In this document: in pieces, positions 51,058-58,873 of the stretch
Position numbering within the stretch: position 1 is the stretch's first letter
Layout: the number at the start of each line of letters is the position of its first letter
Assembly (NCBI RefSeq): GCF_042676185.1
Contig: NZ_JBHTJT010000038.1
Span: 186,001 to 250,000 of the forward strand
DNA length: 64,000 nucleotides
Source of the DNA: Tropicimonas aquimaris
GTDB lineage: Bacteria; Pseudomonadota; Alphaproteobacteria; Rhodobacterales; Rhodobacteraceae
Reading direction: 5' to 3'
The notes under the pieces: generated by a model
The model's database searches: none
Told to the model about the DNA's origin: nothing
The model's input: the letters and a program-made list of their open reading frames with translations, nothing else
Position numbers and translations under genes: made by a program

Positions 51058-53367
51058 CTACTGGCTTGTAGCACTCCTGAGTTTGCTTAGCACCTGGCTT
51101 CTCAGCCGGGCTGTCCGCTCCGCCTCCGAAGGGCCGGTTCGCTGCCTCGCCGGCGCCGCCGCGACAGTCTTCTTCGCGGCCGGCTTGCCCGAGGCGACGG
51201 CACCGCCGCCGTCACCGGCAAGCCAGAGTTCGATCGTCCCGGGCGGCACGCTCGCCTTGCCCGTGAAGTCGCGGAGCAAAGCGCCCGAGGCCTCGGCCAC
51301 AGCGGCCGCGACCGCCGCATCTTCGGCGTGGTAGTAGCGAATGTTCGACTGCGAAATCGAGAAACCGACGCGCGACGGCTCGGACGGCGCAAAACCGGAG
51401 CCTGCGAGGCGATCCACCACGGAAGCGATGTCGGACTGGCTGAGGTTGCCCGGCGCAAAGAGGCTGATCTGCGCTCCGGGGGCCAGCACCGTCTCTCGGC
51501 CCGCCAGGGTATCGACGTCGGGCCTACCCGCCAGCACGGACGGCTCTGTGGCGATCGCCTTGCGCGCCATCGGCCGGACGGGAACCCCGCCGTCGAGCGA
51601 CGCAGTGACCACGAAGCCATCGGGAACCACCCCCACGATGGAAATCGGCTGCGGAGATGCCAGCGGCTCGTTCGGAGCGGCGCTCGCTTGCAGCGAGACA
51701 GGGCTCGCCGCCGCGTCGGCGGCTCGCAGCACCGGCTTGTCAGCAACCGCCAACGTGACCGGATCGGAGGTCGGGGTGATCACGGCACGGGCCGAACTGC
51801 GGAGATCGGACACGCTCGGCACCGTTGCGACAGAGGTCGCCGCAGTCGCGGAATTCATCGGATCCGAAACGGGTCGCAGGCGCAGGTCGCCCCCCCCGAG
51901 TGCAACCGCGCGAGCGCGCGGCAGCGGTGTGCCGGTCGCAGGCGACACGACACTGGCTGCGATGACGGGGGATCCGGGATCAACCGACGCCAAGGCGACG
52001 CCCGATGGCGTTGCCGCAACGGACTGTCCGGAGAGTGGGCCGACAACGTCGCGCGGCGCACCGATTGCGCCCGGCGTGACGGCAGTCACCGAAGCGACTC
52101 GTTCTCCGGCCGGCATGGCAACCGCACCCGCCGCAGCCATCTCTGCCACAGCCGCAGATGTCACTCCGGCCAGACGCTGGCTGCCGATGCTCGTCGGCGG
52201 GGCGGGACGCTCGGACGCGGCTCCCGCCACGGCGGCGATTTCCGTTCGCGCGACCTCGGCTCCGGTGGTCTGCTCCGGTGCCTCGACGGCCGCAGGCACC
52301 CGAGGCTGCGGTTCGGCACTCACGCCTGCCGAGGCTGACGCCTCAGCCGCAGGCCGCGCCGCGATGACGGTTTCCCCGGTCGAAGCAGCCTCGGTCACGA
52401 CGGTTGTCGTGGCAGCGGAGGTCTCCGCCCCGAGGATCGGCGCGGGGACATCCGGCGCGTCTATGACTGGCAGTTGCGGCGGCACGGCTGCGACCGCGGG
52501 CGCTTCGGCCGAGATTATCGTTTCGCCCGCCGACACGTCCGACGAAGGCTCAACCCTTCCGGCAATCTCCCCGGAGGAACTGACATCGGCAACAGGCCCA
52601 ACGGATCGTTCCGGCAACGCGAGGTAGCCGACGACCGCCAGCACCGGAATCAGCACCAGCGCCGACAGTCTCGCTGTCCGCCCAGACACAAAACCCCGTT
52701 CGACCACCTCCGCCCGCTCGACCTCGAACGGCAAGGGAGCGGCCTGAAGTCGCAGTTCCCCGGCCTCGATGAGCGGCCCCGGGTCATGCGAGTCGGCGAA
52801 ATCCGGCGCTCCCGACTCGTTGTATCCGGAGTGGCGAATGCGCCATTCGGTTTCCTGAAGGCTGCGGAGCAGATCCTCCGGATCGGGCAAGGAGTCCTCG
52901 AGAAACGAAACCGACCCGTCCGAGGCCGAGCGCGGCTTTTTCTTTCTGCCGTGCGATCCGCCCTCGCCCTCTGCGAACCGTGCCACCGTCGCACCGACCG
53001 CCCCACCCTTGCTCTTGCGCGCATCGGACGCGCCGTTGAGGATCCTGGCGGTTTCGGCGAGTTCCCTTTGACGGCGACGCCGGGCCAACTCTTTCTCGCG
53101 AAACCCGAATTCGGCATCTGTGCCGGTCGTTGCATCGGTAGAGGCGACAGGGCTGGAAGTCGGAGACCTGCCGGAGGTGGCGCGCCCGGAGGTCGCCTCT
53201 GTATCGGTGACGTCATCGGAAGGGCGCGCGGTATCGCGCGTCCGTACCGGCTCCCGGAAGGAGCGTTCCCACCGATCGAAGGGAGAGGCGAACTGGTCTT
53301 CAGACCGGGTTTCGCCCTCATACCCAACATCTGACGGCAGCGCTCTGACGCCACTCGTCTCAACCAT
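51058..53367 (-). CDS. Large single-pass protein with low-complexity region and LytR_C-like C-terminal domain
   Basis: A 769-residue protein. Residues 1-230 are polar and charged, with a coiled or disordered stretch (EKELARRRRQRELAETARILNG). One membrane segment is at about 234-251, followed by some 370 residues of Ala/Val/Pro/Thr/Ser-rich low-complexity sequence. At about 625-720 there is a compact domain (LAPGAQISLFAPGNLSQSD, VVDRLAGSGF, YYHAEDAAVAAAVAEA, IELWLAG) that resembles the LytR_C/VanW-type cell-envelope fold. Orientation is probably cytoplasmic N-terminus and periplasmic C-terminus. gggagc precedes the ATG at 53367. It is the first gene of the glycosyltransferase operon; a link between envelope and glycan assembly is inferred. 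Confidence 0.72.
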   Translation of the reverse strand: MVETSGVRALPSDVGYEGETRSEDQFASPFDRWERSFREPVRTRDTARPSDDVTDTEATSGRATSGRSPTSSPVASTDATTGTDAEFGFREKELARRRRQRELAETARILNGASDARKSKGGAVGATVARFAEGEGGSHGRKKKPRSASDGSVSFLEDSLPDPEDLLRSLQETEWRIRHSGYNESGAPDFADSHDPGPLIEAGELRLQAAPLPFEVERAEVVERGFVSGRTARLSALVLIPVLAVVGYLALPERSVGPVADVSSSGEIAGRVEPSSDVSAGETIISAEAPAVAAVPPQLPVIDAPDVPAPILGAETSAATTTVVTEAASTGETVIAARPAAEASASAGVSAEPQPRVPAAVEAPEQTTGAEVARTEIAAVAGAASERPAPPTSIGSQRLAGVTSAAVAEMAAAGAVAMPAGERVASVTAVTPGAIGAPRDVVGPLSGQSVAATPSGVALASVDPGSPVIAASVVSPATGTPLPRARAVALGGGDLRLRPVSDPMNSATAATSVATVPSVSDLRSSARAVITPTSDPVTLAVADKPVLRAADAAASPVSLQASAAPNEPLASPQPISIVGVVPDGFVVTASLDGGVPVRPMARKAIATEPSVLAGRPDVDTLAGRETVLAPGAQISLFAPGNLSQSDIASVVDRLAGSGFAPSEPSRVGFSISQSNIRYYHAEDAAVAAAVAEASGALLRDFTGKASVPPGTIELWLAGDGGGAVASGKPAAKKTVAAAPARQRTGPSEAERTARLRSQVLSKLRSATSQ

Positions 53368-53644
53368 CCGCTGCTCCCCAAAGCAAGCATCAAACTAGAC
53401 TTCGACCCGCTCGCGCCACCTGCAGCAAGATGGTGGCGGGGTCGGTCACACTGTTGCAGTTTACTCAATCGCGCCGCTCGAAACAATGCGAAGGCAACCT
53501 GGGGATTGCTCACGCTTTGCGATGAAGTTCCGGATGCAGGTTTCCGCCCAGTCAATCCATGCGTCGGCGCGATCCCGCCGACCGGCTGCCCAATGGGCGC
53601 GCAGAATGTGAAACGCGCGGTGGTCGCTGGGCTCCCGCACCGTT

Positions 53645-54292
53645 TCAGCGAAGCGTCAGACGCCGAAGTTCCGCGCGGATACTCCCGTCGGTGTCGTCGC
53701 TGTCGGCCGAGACCGCCAGACCGAAGAGTATTCCCGGCTCGGCGCCGAAGGCGCGGCGGAAATCTCCCGCGAGGTCCACGGTCTGGGCCGCCGCGCCGGG
53801 GCGCGCGGCCTGCAGCGGGATCGTCACGCCGCGAGGCCCGAGATAGGGGCTGGCGAGCGGCGCACCGAGAGGATGGGCGCCACCGTGGACATAGACCAGC
53901 GCCCGCGCATCGCGGTCCCGCAGCACCCGGGAAAGCCCCGCCCCGCGCAACCTGTCGGCCGCCGCCTCCGGCAGGAAGAGGAAATAGAGCGCAAGGTTGC
54001 GGTCGTCGCCGCCCTTGCGCGTCAGGTCGGTCGGCGGCACCGATTGCCCGACGCTCCATTCCCAGCTGGCCTGCCGCGCCCCCGCCTCTTCCGGCGCAAG
54101 CGGCAGGTACAGCAGCGAGACGCCGCCATCGGAGGTCAGAGACAGCCGGTCTGGCGCAAGCGTCCACTCGTTGGGCCGCTTGAGCGGGAACCTCTGTTCG
54201 CGCCAGCCGTCGTCGAACCGGATCGCGCCGGCCGATGCGGCGGAGGCGACGACCGCAAGCAGCGCTGCGGCGGCCAGTACCCCACGCATCAT
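53645..54292 (-). CDS. DUF3047-family exported protein in the copper operon
   Basis: A 215-residue protein with a signal peptide (about 1-22, ending ASA-GAIRF). The mature part is DUF3047-like: WREQRFPLKRPNEWTL, ASWEWSVGQSVPPTDLTRKGGDDRNLALYFLFL, and VSADSDDTDGS near the C-terminus. The family is uncharacterised. Its start overlaps the stop of cueR by four bases (ATGA), so it is in the copA-cueR transcript. It has no Cys/Met metal-binding cluster that would suggest copper binding. Confidence 0.8.
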   Translation of the reverse strand: MMRGVLAAAALLAVVASAASAGAIRFDDGWREQRFPLKRPNEWTLAPDRLSLTSDGGVSLLYLPLAPEEAGARQASWEWSVGQSVPPTDLTRKGGDDRNLALYFLFLPEAAADRLRGAGLSRVLRDRDARALVYVHGGAHPLGAPLASPYLGPRGVTIPLQAARPGAAAQTVDLAGDFRRAFGAEPGILFGLAVSADSDDTDGSIRAELRRLTLR

Positions 54293-54702
54293 CGGGAGGC
54301 CGTAACGGTCGGCTTAGACGGCGCGGCGAGATCGTCGAGGATCGGGCAATCGGGGCGATTGTCGCCCGCGCATTCGTGGACGAGATGGGACAGCGTCCTT
54401 TTCATCGCGATCAGCTCCTCGATCTTGGCGTCGATCCGGACCAGGTGCTCGCTCGCGATCTTTTTCACGTCGGCACTGGCCCGAGATGTGTTCACGTAGA
54501 GCTCGAGCAGCGCGCGGCAATCGTCGATCGTGAAGCCGAGCGAGCGGGCGCGGCTGAGGAAGGTCAGCTTGTGCAAATCGCTCTCCCGGAACGTGCGGTA
54601 GCCGTTGGTGCTGCGCATGGGCGACACGAGGCCGATCTCCTCGTAGTAGCGGATGGTCTTGGCAGGCAGGCCCGACAGCCTGGCGACATCGCCGATGTTC
54701 AT
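54289..54702 (-). CDS. cueR: Cu(I)-responsive MerR-family regulator
   Basis: A 137-residue regulator. The N-terminal winged helix is typical (MNIGDVARLSGLPAKTIRYYEEIGL). The C-terminal metal loop has Cys111 and Cys119 (CAGDNRPDC), which match the two Cys that bind Cu(I) in CueR, and Ser76 at the place of the Ser that selects monovalent ions. It follows copA by nine bases and should activate the copA promoter at 57264-57294 when copper is present, so it controls itself as well. Confidence 0.92.
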   Translation of the reverse strand: MNIGDVARLSGLPAKTIRYYEEIGLVSPMRSTNGYRTFRESDLHKLTFLSRARSLGFTIDDCRALLELYVNTSRASADVKKIASEHLVRIDAKIEELIAMKRTLSHLVHECAGDNRPDCPILDDLAAPSKPTVTASR

Positions 54703-54711
54703 GGCGTCCTC

Positions 54712-57213
54712 CTATTCGGCCGGCGCGGGGTCCAACGGGCGCGCCGCGCCCTGCCCCACGTTCTTTTCATCCAGCAACGGCTGCACCAGCCTGAGCCGCA
54801 GCGCGTTGGTCAGCACGAACACCGAGCTGAGCGCCATCGCGCCGGCGGCCAGCACCGGCGACAGCAGGATGCCGAAGGCCGGGTAGAGCACGCCCGCAGC
54901 GACCGGGATGAGCGCCGTGTTGTAGCCGAAGGCCCAGCCGAGGTTCTGGCGGATATTGCGCATGGTGCGGGCCGAGATGTCGAAGGCGTTGACCACGCCG
55001 CGCAGGTCGCCGGTCATCAGCACCACGTCGGCGCTCTCGATGGCGACATCGGTGCCGGTGCCGATGGCGATGCCGATATCGGCATGAGCCAGCGCCGGTG
55101 CGTCGTTGATCCCGTCACCGACGAAGGCGAGCCTCCGGCCGCCCGCGCGCAGCGCGTCGAGCGCCGCGACCTTGCCGTCCGGCAACACCTCGGCGGTGAC
55201 ATGGTCGATCCCGAGCTCCGACGCGATGGCATCAGCCGTCGCCTGAGCATCGCCGGTGATCATCGCGACCTCGAGGCCCAGACCATGCAGCGCCTCGATG
55301 GCCGCCCGCGACGTGGGTTTGACCGGGTCGGACACGGCGATCACCGCGGCGACGTTGCCGTCGATGGCGGCAAAAAGCGGCGTCCGGCCCGCAGCGGCGA
55401 GCGCCTTGCCGCGGTCGGCGAGATCTTCAATCGCGATGCCTTCGCGCTCCATGAGCCGCCGCGCGCCGACCAGAACATCGCGTCCCTCGACCGTGCCGCG
55501 CACGCCGAAACCGGTGATCGAGGCGAAATCGGCCACTGCAGGCAGCGCGGCGCGGTTCCCCGCAGCACGCAGGATGGCCTGCGCCACCGGGTGCTCGGAC
55601 TGCGCCTCGACAGCGCCGACAAGGCGCAGAACCGAGTCACGGCTCTGCCCGTCGGAAAGCTCAATGTCGGTCAGCTCGGGGCGCCCCTCGGTGATCGTGC
55701 CGGTCTTGTCGAAGGCCACGACCTCGACCTCCTGCAGCCGCTGCAGCGCATCTCCCTTGCGGAACAGAACGCCCATTTCGGCCGCGCGGCCGGTGCCGAC
55801 CATGATCGAGGTCGGCGTGGCGAGCCCCATGGCGCAGGGGCAGGCAATGATCAGGACGGCGACGCCGGCCACAAGCGCATAGGTCAGCGCCGGGTCCGGG
55901 CCGATGACCAGCCAGACCAGCACGGTCAGCGCCGCCAGCGTCATCACGGCGGGCACGAACCACATGGTGATGCGGTCCACGAGCCCCTGGATCGGCAGCT
56001 TGGCGCCCTGCGCCTCCTCGACCATGCGGATGATCTGGGCCAGCATCGTGTCGGCACCAACGGCGGTCGCAAGGAAGGCAAGCGCACCCGTCCCGTTGAC
56101 CGTGCCGCCGACCACGGCATCGCCCGCGCCCTTGCCAACCGGGATCGGCTCGCCGGTCAACATGCTCTCATCCACATAGCTGCTGCCCGAGATGACCTCG
56201 CCATCCACCGCGATCCGCTCGCCTGGCCGCACCCGGATCACGTCTCCCAGCACGATCTGGTCGATCGCCACCTCCCGGGTATCACCATCGCGCTCGACTA
56301 GCGCGGATTTCGCCTGCAGCCCGACGAGCTTGCGGATCGCCTGTCCGGTGCGGCCCTTGGCGCGCGCCTCCAGCCAGCGCCCGAGCAGGATCAGCACGAC
56401 GATCACCGCGGCCGCTTCGAAATAGACCGCGCGCGTCTCGACAGGCAGCAGCGACGGCAGGAAGGTGGCGATGACCGAATAGCCATACGCAGCCGAGGTG
56501 CCGATGGCGACGAGGCTGTTCATGTCAGGCGCACCGTGCAGCAGCGCCGGATAGCCCTTGAGGTAGAACCGCCGCCCCGGCCCGAAGAGCACGAGGCTGG
56601 TGAGCACGAACTGGATCACCCAGCTCGCATGATGGCCGATGGTATTGGCGATGAAGGCGTGAAACCCGGGCAGGACGTGTCCGCCCATCTCCAGCAGAAA
56701 GACCGGCAGCGCCAGCGCGCCGGCGATCAGCGTGAGCCGCTTGAGGTCTTCCGCCTCGGCCTCCTTGCGGGCGCCGGCATCCGGTGCATCGCTGGCTCCT
56801 TGCGGGATCGTGGCGGGATAGCCCGCCTCTGTGGCCGTGCGGGCCAGCAGCTCGGGGTTCACCTGCCCTTCGAGATACCGCACCCGCGCCGTTTCCCCGG
56901 CGAGGTTGACCGAGGCTTCGAGCACACCGGGCACCTTGGCCAGCGCACGTTCCACGCGCCCGACACAGGAGGCGCAGGACATCTCCTCGACCCGCAGGGT
57001 CACCTCGGCGACCCGCGCGGGGTATCCGGCGGCGTCCAGCGCCTGCCGGATGGTCTCGGCAGTGGCAGGCGCCTCGAAGCCGACCCGCGCGGTCTCGCTG
57101 GCGAGGTTCACATTCGCCGCCGCGACGCCGGGCACCGCGCCGAGGGCGCGCTCGACGCGCCCCACGCAGGAGGCGCAGGACATCCCCTCCACGGCAACAG
57201 TCAGTTCGGTCAT
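54712..57213 (-). CDS. copA: Cu(I)-exporting P1B-type ATPase
   Basis: An 833-residue pump. Two N-terminal heavy-metal domains have GMSCASC (10-16) and EMSCASC (77-83). Eight membrane helices follow, with the Cys-Pro-Cys motif at 458-460 in IIACPCAMGLATP, the phosphorylation site DKTGT (502-506), the TGE loop (MLTGEPIPV) and GDGINDAPAL. It pumps Cu(I) out of the cytoplasm. The ATG at 57213 begins the first metal domain and is preceded by gaggag; the frame extends to 57243. First gene of the copA-cueR-DUF3047 operon. Confidence 0.95.
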   Translation of the reverse strand: MTELTVAVEGMSCASCVGRVERALGAVPGVAAANVNLASETARVGFEAPATAETIRQALDAAGYPARVAEVTLRVEEMSCASCVGRVERALAKVPGVLEASVNLAGETARVRYLEGQVNPELLARTATEAGYPATIPQGASDAPDAGARKEAEAEDLKRLTLIAGALALPVFLLEMGGHVLPGFHAFIANTIGHHASWVIQFVLTSLVLFGPGRRFYLKGYPALLHGAPDMNSLVAIGTSAAYGYSVIATFLPSLLPVETRAVYFEAAAVIVVLILLGRWLEARAKGRTGQAIRKLVGLQAKSALVERDGDTREVAIDQIVLGDVIRVRPGERIAVDGEVISGSSYVDESMLTGEPIPVGKGAGDAVVGGTVNGTGALAFLATAVGADTMLAQIIRMVEEAQGAKLPIQGLVDRITMWFVPAVMTLAALTVLVWLVIGPDPALTYALVAGVAVLIIACPCAMGLATPTSIMVGTGRAAEMGVLFRKGDALQRLQEVEVVAFDKTGTITEGRPELTDIELSDGQSRDSVLRLVGAVEAQSEHPVAQAILRAAGNRAALPAVADFASITGFGVRGTVEGRDVLVGARRLMEREGIAIEDLADRGKALAAAGRTPLFAAIDGNVAAVIAVSDPVKPTSRAAIEALHGLGLEVAMITGDAQATADAIASELGIDHVTAEVLPDGKVAALDALRAGGRRLAFVGDGINDAPALAHADIGIAIGTGTDVAIESADVVLMTGDLRGVVNAFDISARTMRNIRQNLGWAFGYNTALIPVAAGVLYPAFGILLSPVLAAGAMALSSVFVLTNALRLRLVQPLLDEKNVGQGAARPLDPAPAE

Positions 57214-57263
57214 TTCCGTCTCCTCGGACTCCGTCTCGCGCACGGATCATTGGTCAGGTCCTG

Positions 57264-57294
57264 CACATAAGGGTTCCACCAACTGGAAGGTCAA
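57264..57294 (-). promoter_or_regulatory. CueR-type promoter of copA
   Basis: On the minus strand, TTGACC (-35, 57294-57289) and TATGTG (-10, 57269-57264) are 19 bp apart, the over-long spacer that MerR-family activators need. The spacer holds the dyad CTTCCAG...TGGAACC, close to known CueR/HmrR boxes. It lies 51-81 bp before the copA ATG. Confidence 0.85.
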
Positions 57295-57592
57295 CCCAGG
57301 GAGCGGTTTTCGGGGAAGGCGCAACGCCGCAGGGGGGAACACCGTGCGGGAGGTTCCTGATTCGCAGGCAGGCGGTATCCCGGTACAAGGAGAGATTCGC
57401 CGCACTGCCGGGCATTCTCCCCGCGCGAAGCGGCTCAAGTTGCACGGAAAACCGGCCAGGGCATGTCGCCCCGGCGACACCACACAGAGCTTTGAGCGGA
57501 AATGCCGTCGCTTGCGGTTGTCAGAACGGACAAAGGCAGGCAGCATTCCTCTTCGTGAATTCAAGACGCGCCTCTGAAAGGAAATCCCTCGG
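57295..57592. other. Intergenic stretch between copA promoter and L,D-transpeptidase gene
   Basis: About 300 bp upstream of the L,D-transpeptidase gene. The reading frames here show no family similarity and no good ribosome site. It should hold the transpeptidase promoter, but I cannot point to a convincing -35/-10 pair. Nothing else is seen. Confidence 0.5.
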
Positions 57593-58252
57593 ATGCTGAC
57601 TAGACGCCACTTCATTGTTACATCCGCTGCGCTGTTTTCGGCGCCGATTGCGGCTTCGCTGCCAGGCGCCGCCGAGGCCGCCCCGGGGGACTGGGCTTCC
57701 TGGGACGCGCAGGTCACCCCGCCCGGTTTCGACCCCGCCGTGACCAACCCCTGGGGTCTGCACTCCCGCTTCCTGCCGCGGCGGGTCGAGACGAACCGCA
57801 GCCTGACCCCCGGCGACATCCACGTCGATGCGGTCGCGCGCTACCTCTACCACATCCAGCCCGATGGCTCGGCGATGCGCTACGGCGTCGCCATCGGCCG
57901 CGGAGGTCTGTATGAGCCCGGCACCTACACGATCCGGCGTAAGGCCAAGTGGCCCACCTGGACGCCGACGGCCAACATGATCAAGCGCGAACCCGAGATC
58001 TACGCCCAGTATGCCGGCGGCCAGCCGCCCGGCCCGAGCAATGCCCTCGGTTCGCGCGCTCTCTATCTCTATGTCGGCTCGCGCGACACCTACCTGCGCA
58101 TCCACGGCACGCCGTTCCCGCGCTCGATCGGCACCCGGGCCTCGTCCGGCTGCGTCCGGATGGTCATGGCGCATATCAACCAGCTCTACGACTTCGTCGA
58201 CGTGGGCTCGACCGTGGTGCTCTACCCGGGCGAGGAATCGATCAGCGCCTAG
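57593..58252 (+). CDS. L,D-transpeptidase (YkuD family), exported
   Basis: A 219-residue protein. The N-terminus (TRRHFIVTSAALFSAP) looks like a twin-arginine or Sec signal, cleaved near AEA-APGDW. The YkuD catalytic site is complete: His171 in RIHGTPFPRSIGTRASSGC, with Cys187 in SSGCVRM. The family cross-links peptidoglycan by 3-3 bonds or anchors lipoproteins. aaagg before the ATG supports the start. A strong terminator follows, so it is a single-gene unit. Confidence 0.93.
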   Translation: MLTRRHFIVTSAALFSAPIAASLPGAAEAAPGDWASWDAQVTPPGFDPAVTNPWGLHSRFLPRRVETNRSLTPGDIHVDAVARYLYHIQPDGSAMRYGVAIGRGGLYEPGTYTIRRKAKWPTWTPTANMIKREPEIYAQYAGGQPPGPSNALGSRALYLYVGSRDTYLRIHGTPFPRSIGTRASSGCVRMVMAHINQLYDFVDVGSTVVLYPGEESISA

Positions 58253-58281
58253 CGCTGACGGATCGCACCGGCACGGATTCG

Positions 58282-58308
58282 AAGGGGCGGCAGCGACCGC
58301 CCCTTTTT
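58282..58308 (+). terminator. Rho-independent terminator of the L,D-transpeptidase gene
   Basis: Arms GGGGCGG (58284-58290) and CCGCCCC (58297-58303) with a 6-base loop, followed by TTTTT; two more A-T pairs extend the stem. Confidence 0.9.
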
Positions 58309-58366
58309 CATGGGTTCTCTCCAGAGGCAGGATGCCTCGCGGAGCCAACATGTTCCCGCAATAGGA

Positions 58367-58399
58367 AACGGCGCCGCGAGGGTATCTCGCCGCGCCGTT
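58367..58399 (-). terminator. Terminator-like hairpin of the lipoprotein gene
   Basis: Arms 58367-58380 and 58386-58399 pair over 14 bp with one mismatch and a 5-base loop, downstream of the minus-strand lipoprotein gene. The minus strand then continues TTCCTATT. Confidence 0.6.
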
Positions 58400-58429
58400 G
58401 CTCAATCCCGTGTCTGATTGCCGGCGCCC

Positions 58430-58705
58430 TCAGGCCCGAGCGCAGATCATCCGCCCCTCGACCGTGCGGAGCGGCAGGTAGGTCGTCTCCACCGGTCCTA
58501 CCCAGCGATACCAGTAGCAATCGTCCTCCGGCATGATCACCACGGAGCTCAGATCCTGGTGCGGTGCGGCCATGGCGACCACGGCTTCGGGCAGTTCCTC
58601 GATGAAGTTCGGCTCGCCGTCGACCCCGATGCCGGAGGTCGTCGTGGTGCAGGCCGTGAGGGAAAGCGCCGCAAGGGCCGCGAGCCAGGGTTTCGCTGTC
58701 GTCAT
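58430..58705 (-). CDS. Small lipoprotein, unknown function
   Basis: A 91-residue protein with a lipoprotein signal: ALAALSLTAC, the lipobox Leu-Thr-Ala-Cys, with Cys at about 19. The mature part (TTTTSGIGVDGEPNFIEEL) has DDCYWYRWVGPVETTYLPL, which I have not seen named. Start is taken at the ATG at 58705 (aggaa upstream); a TTG two codons earlier is possible. Single gene between two terminators. Confidence 0.72.
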   Translation of the reverse strand: MTTAKPWLAALAALSLTACTTTTSGIGVDGEPNFIEELPEAVVAMAAPHQDLSSVVIMPEDDCYWYRWVGPVETTYLPLRTVEGRMICARA

Positions 58706-58873
58706 TCTCAAATTCCTGCGCTGTCAAGTTATGCGGGCTTCGGTTCGCCTAGGTTGTCGATCTGTCAAGCGCGGGCAAGGCCCCTGCGCCCGGAAAGGGG
58801 AAATGCGCACGCGGCTAGTGCGGCAGGGGCACAGGTTTCCTCTCCGGCCCCTCCAGATGTGCACGGGATGCAG

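Noticed and set aside
51328..52627. Two long plus-strand frames over the low-complexity part of the anchored protein
   Set aside because: Repetitive Ala/Thr/Ser/Arg composition mirrors the low-complexity region opposite; no start signal.
47063..53367. Capsule or exopolysaccharide locus
   Set aside because: No polymerase, flippase, chain-length or sugar-activating gene accompanies the glycosyltransferases.
57247..57592. Short frames between copA and the L,D-transpeptidase gene
   Set aside because: No family similarity, no ribosome site, and they run across the CueR promoter.
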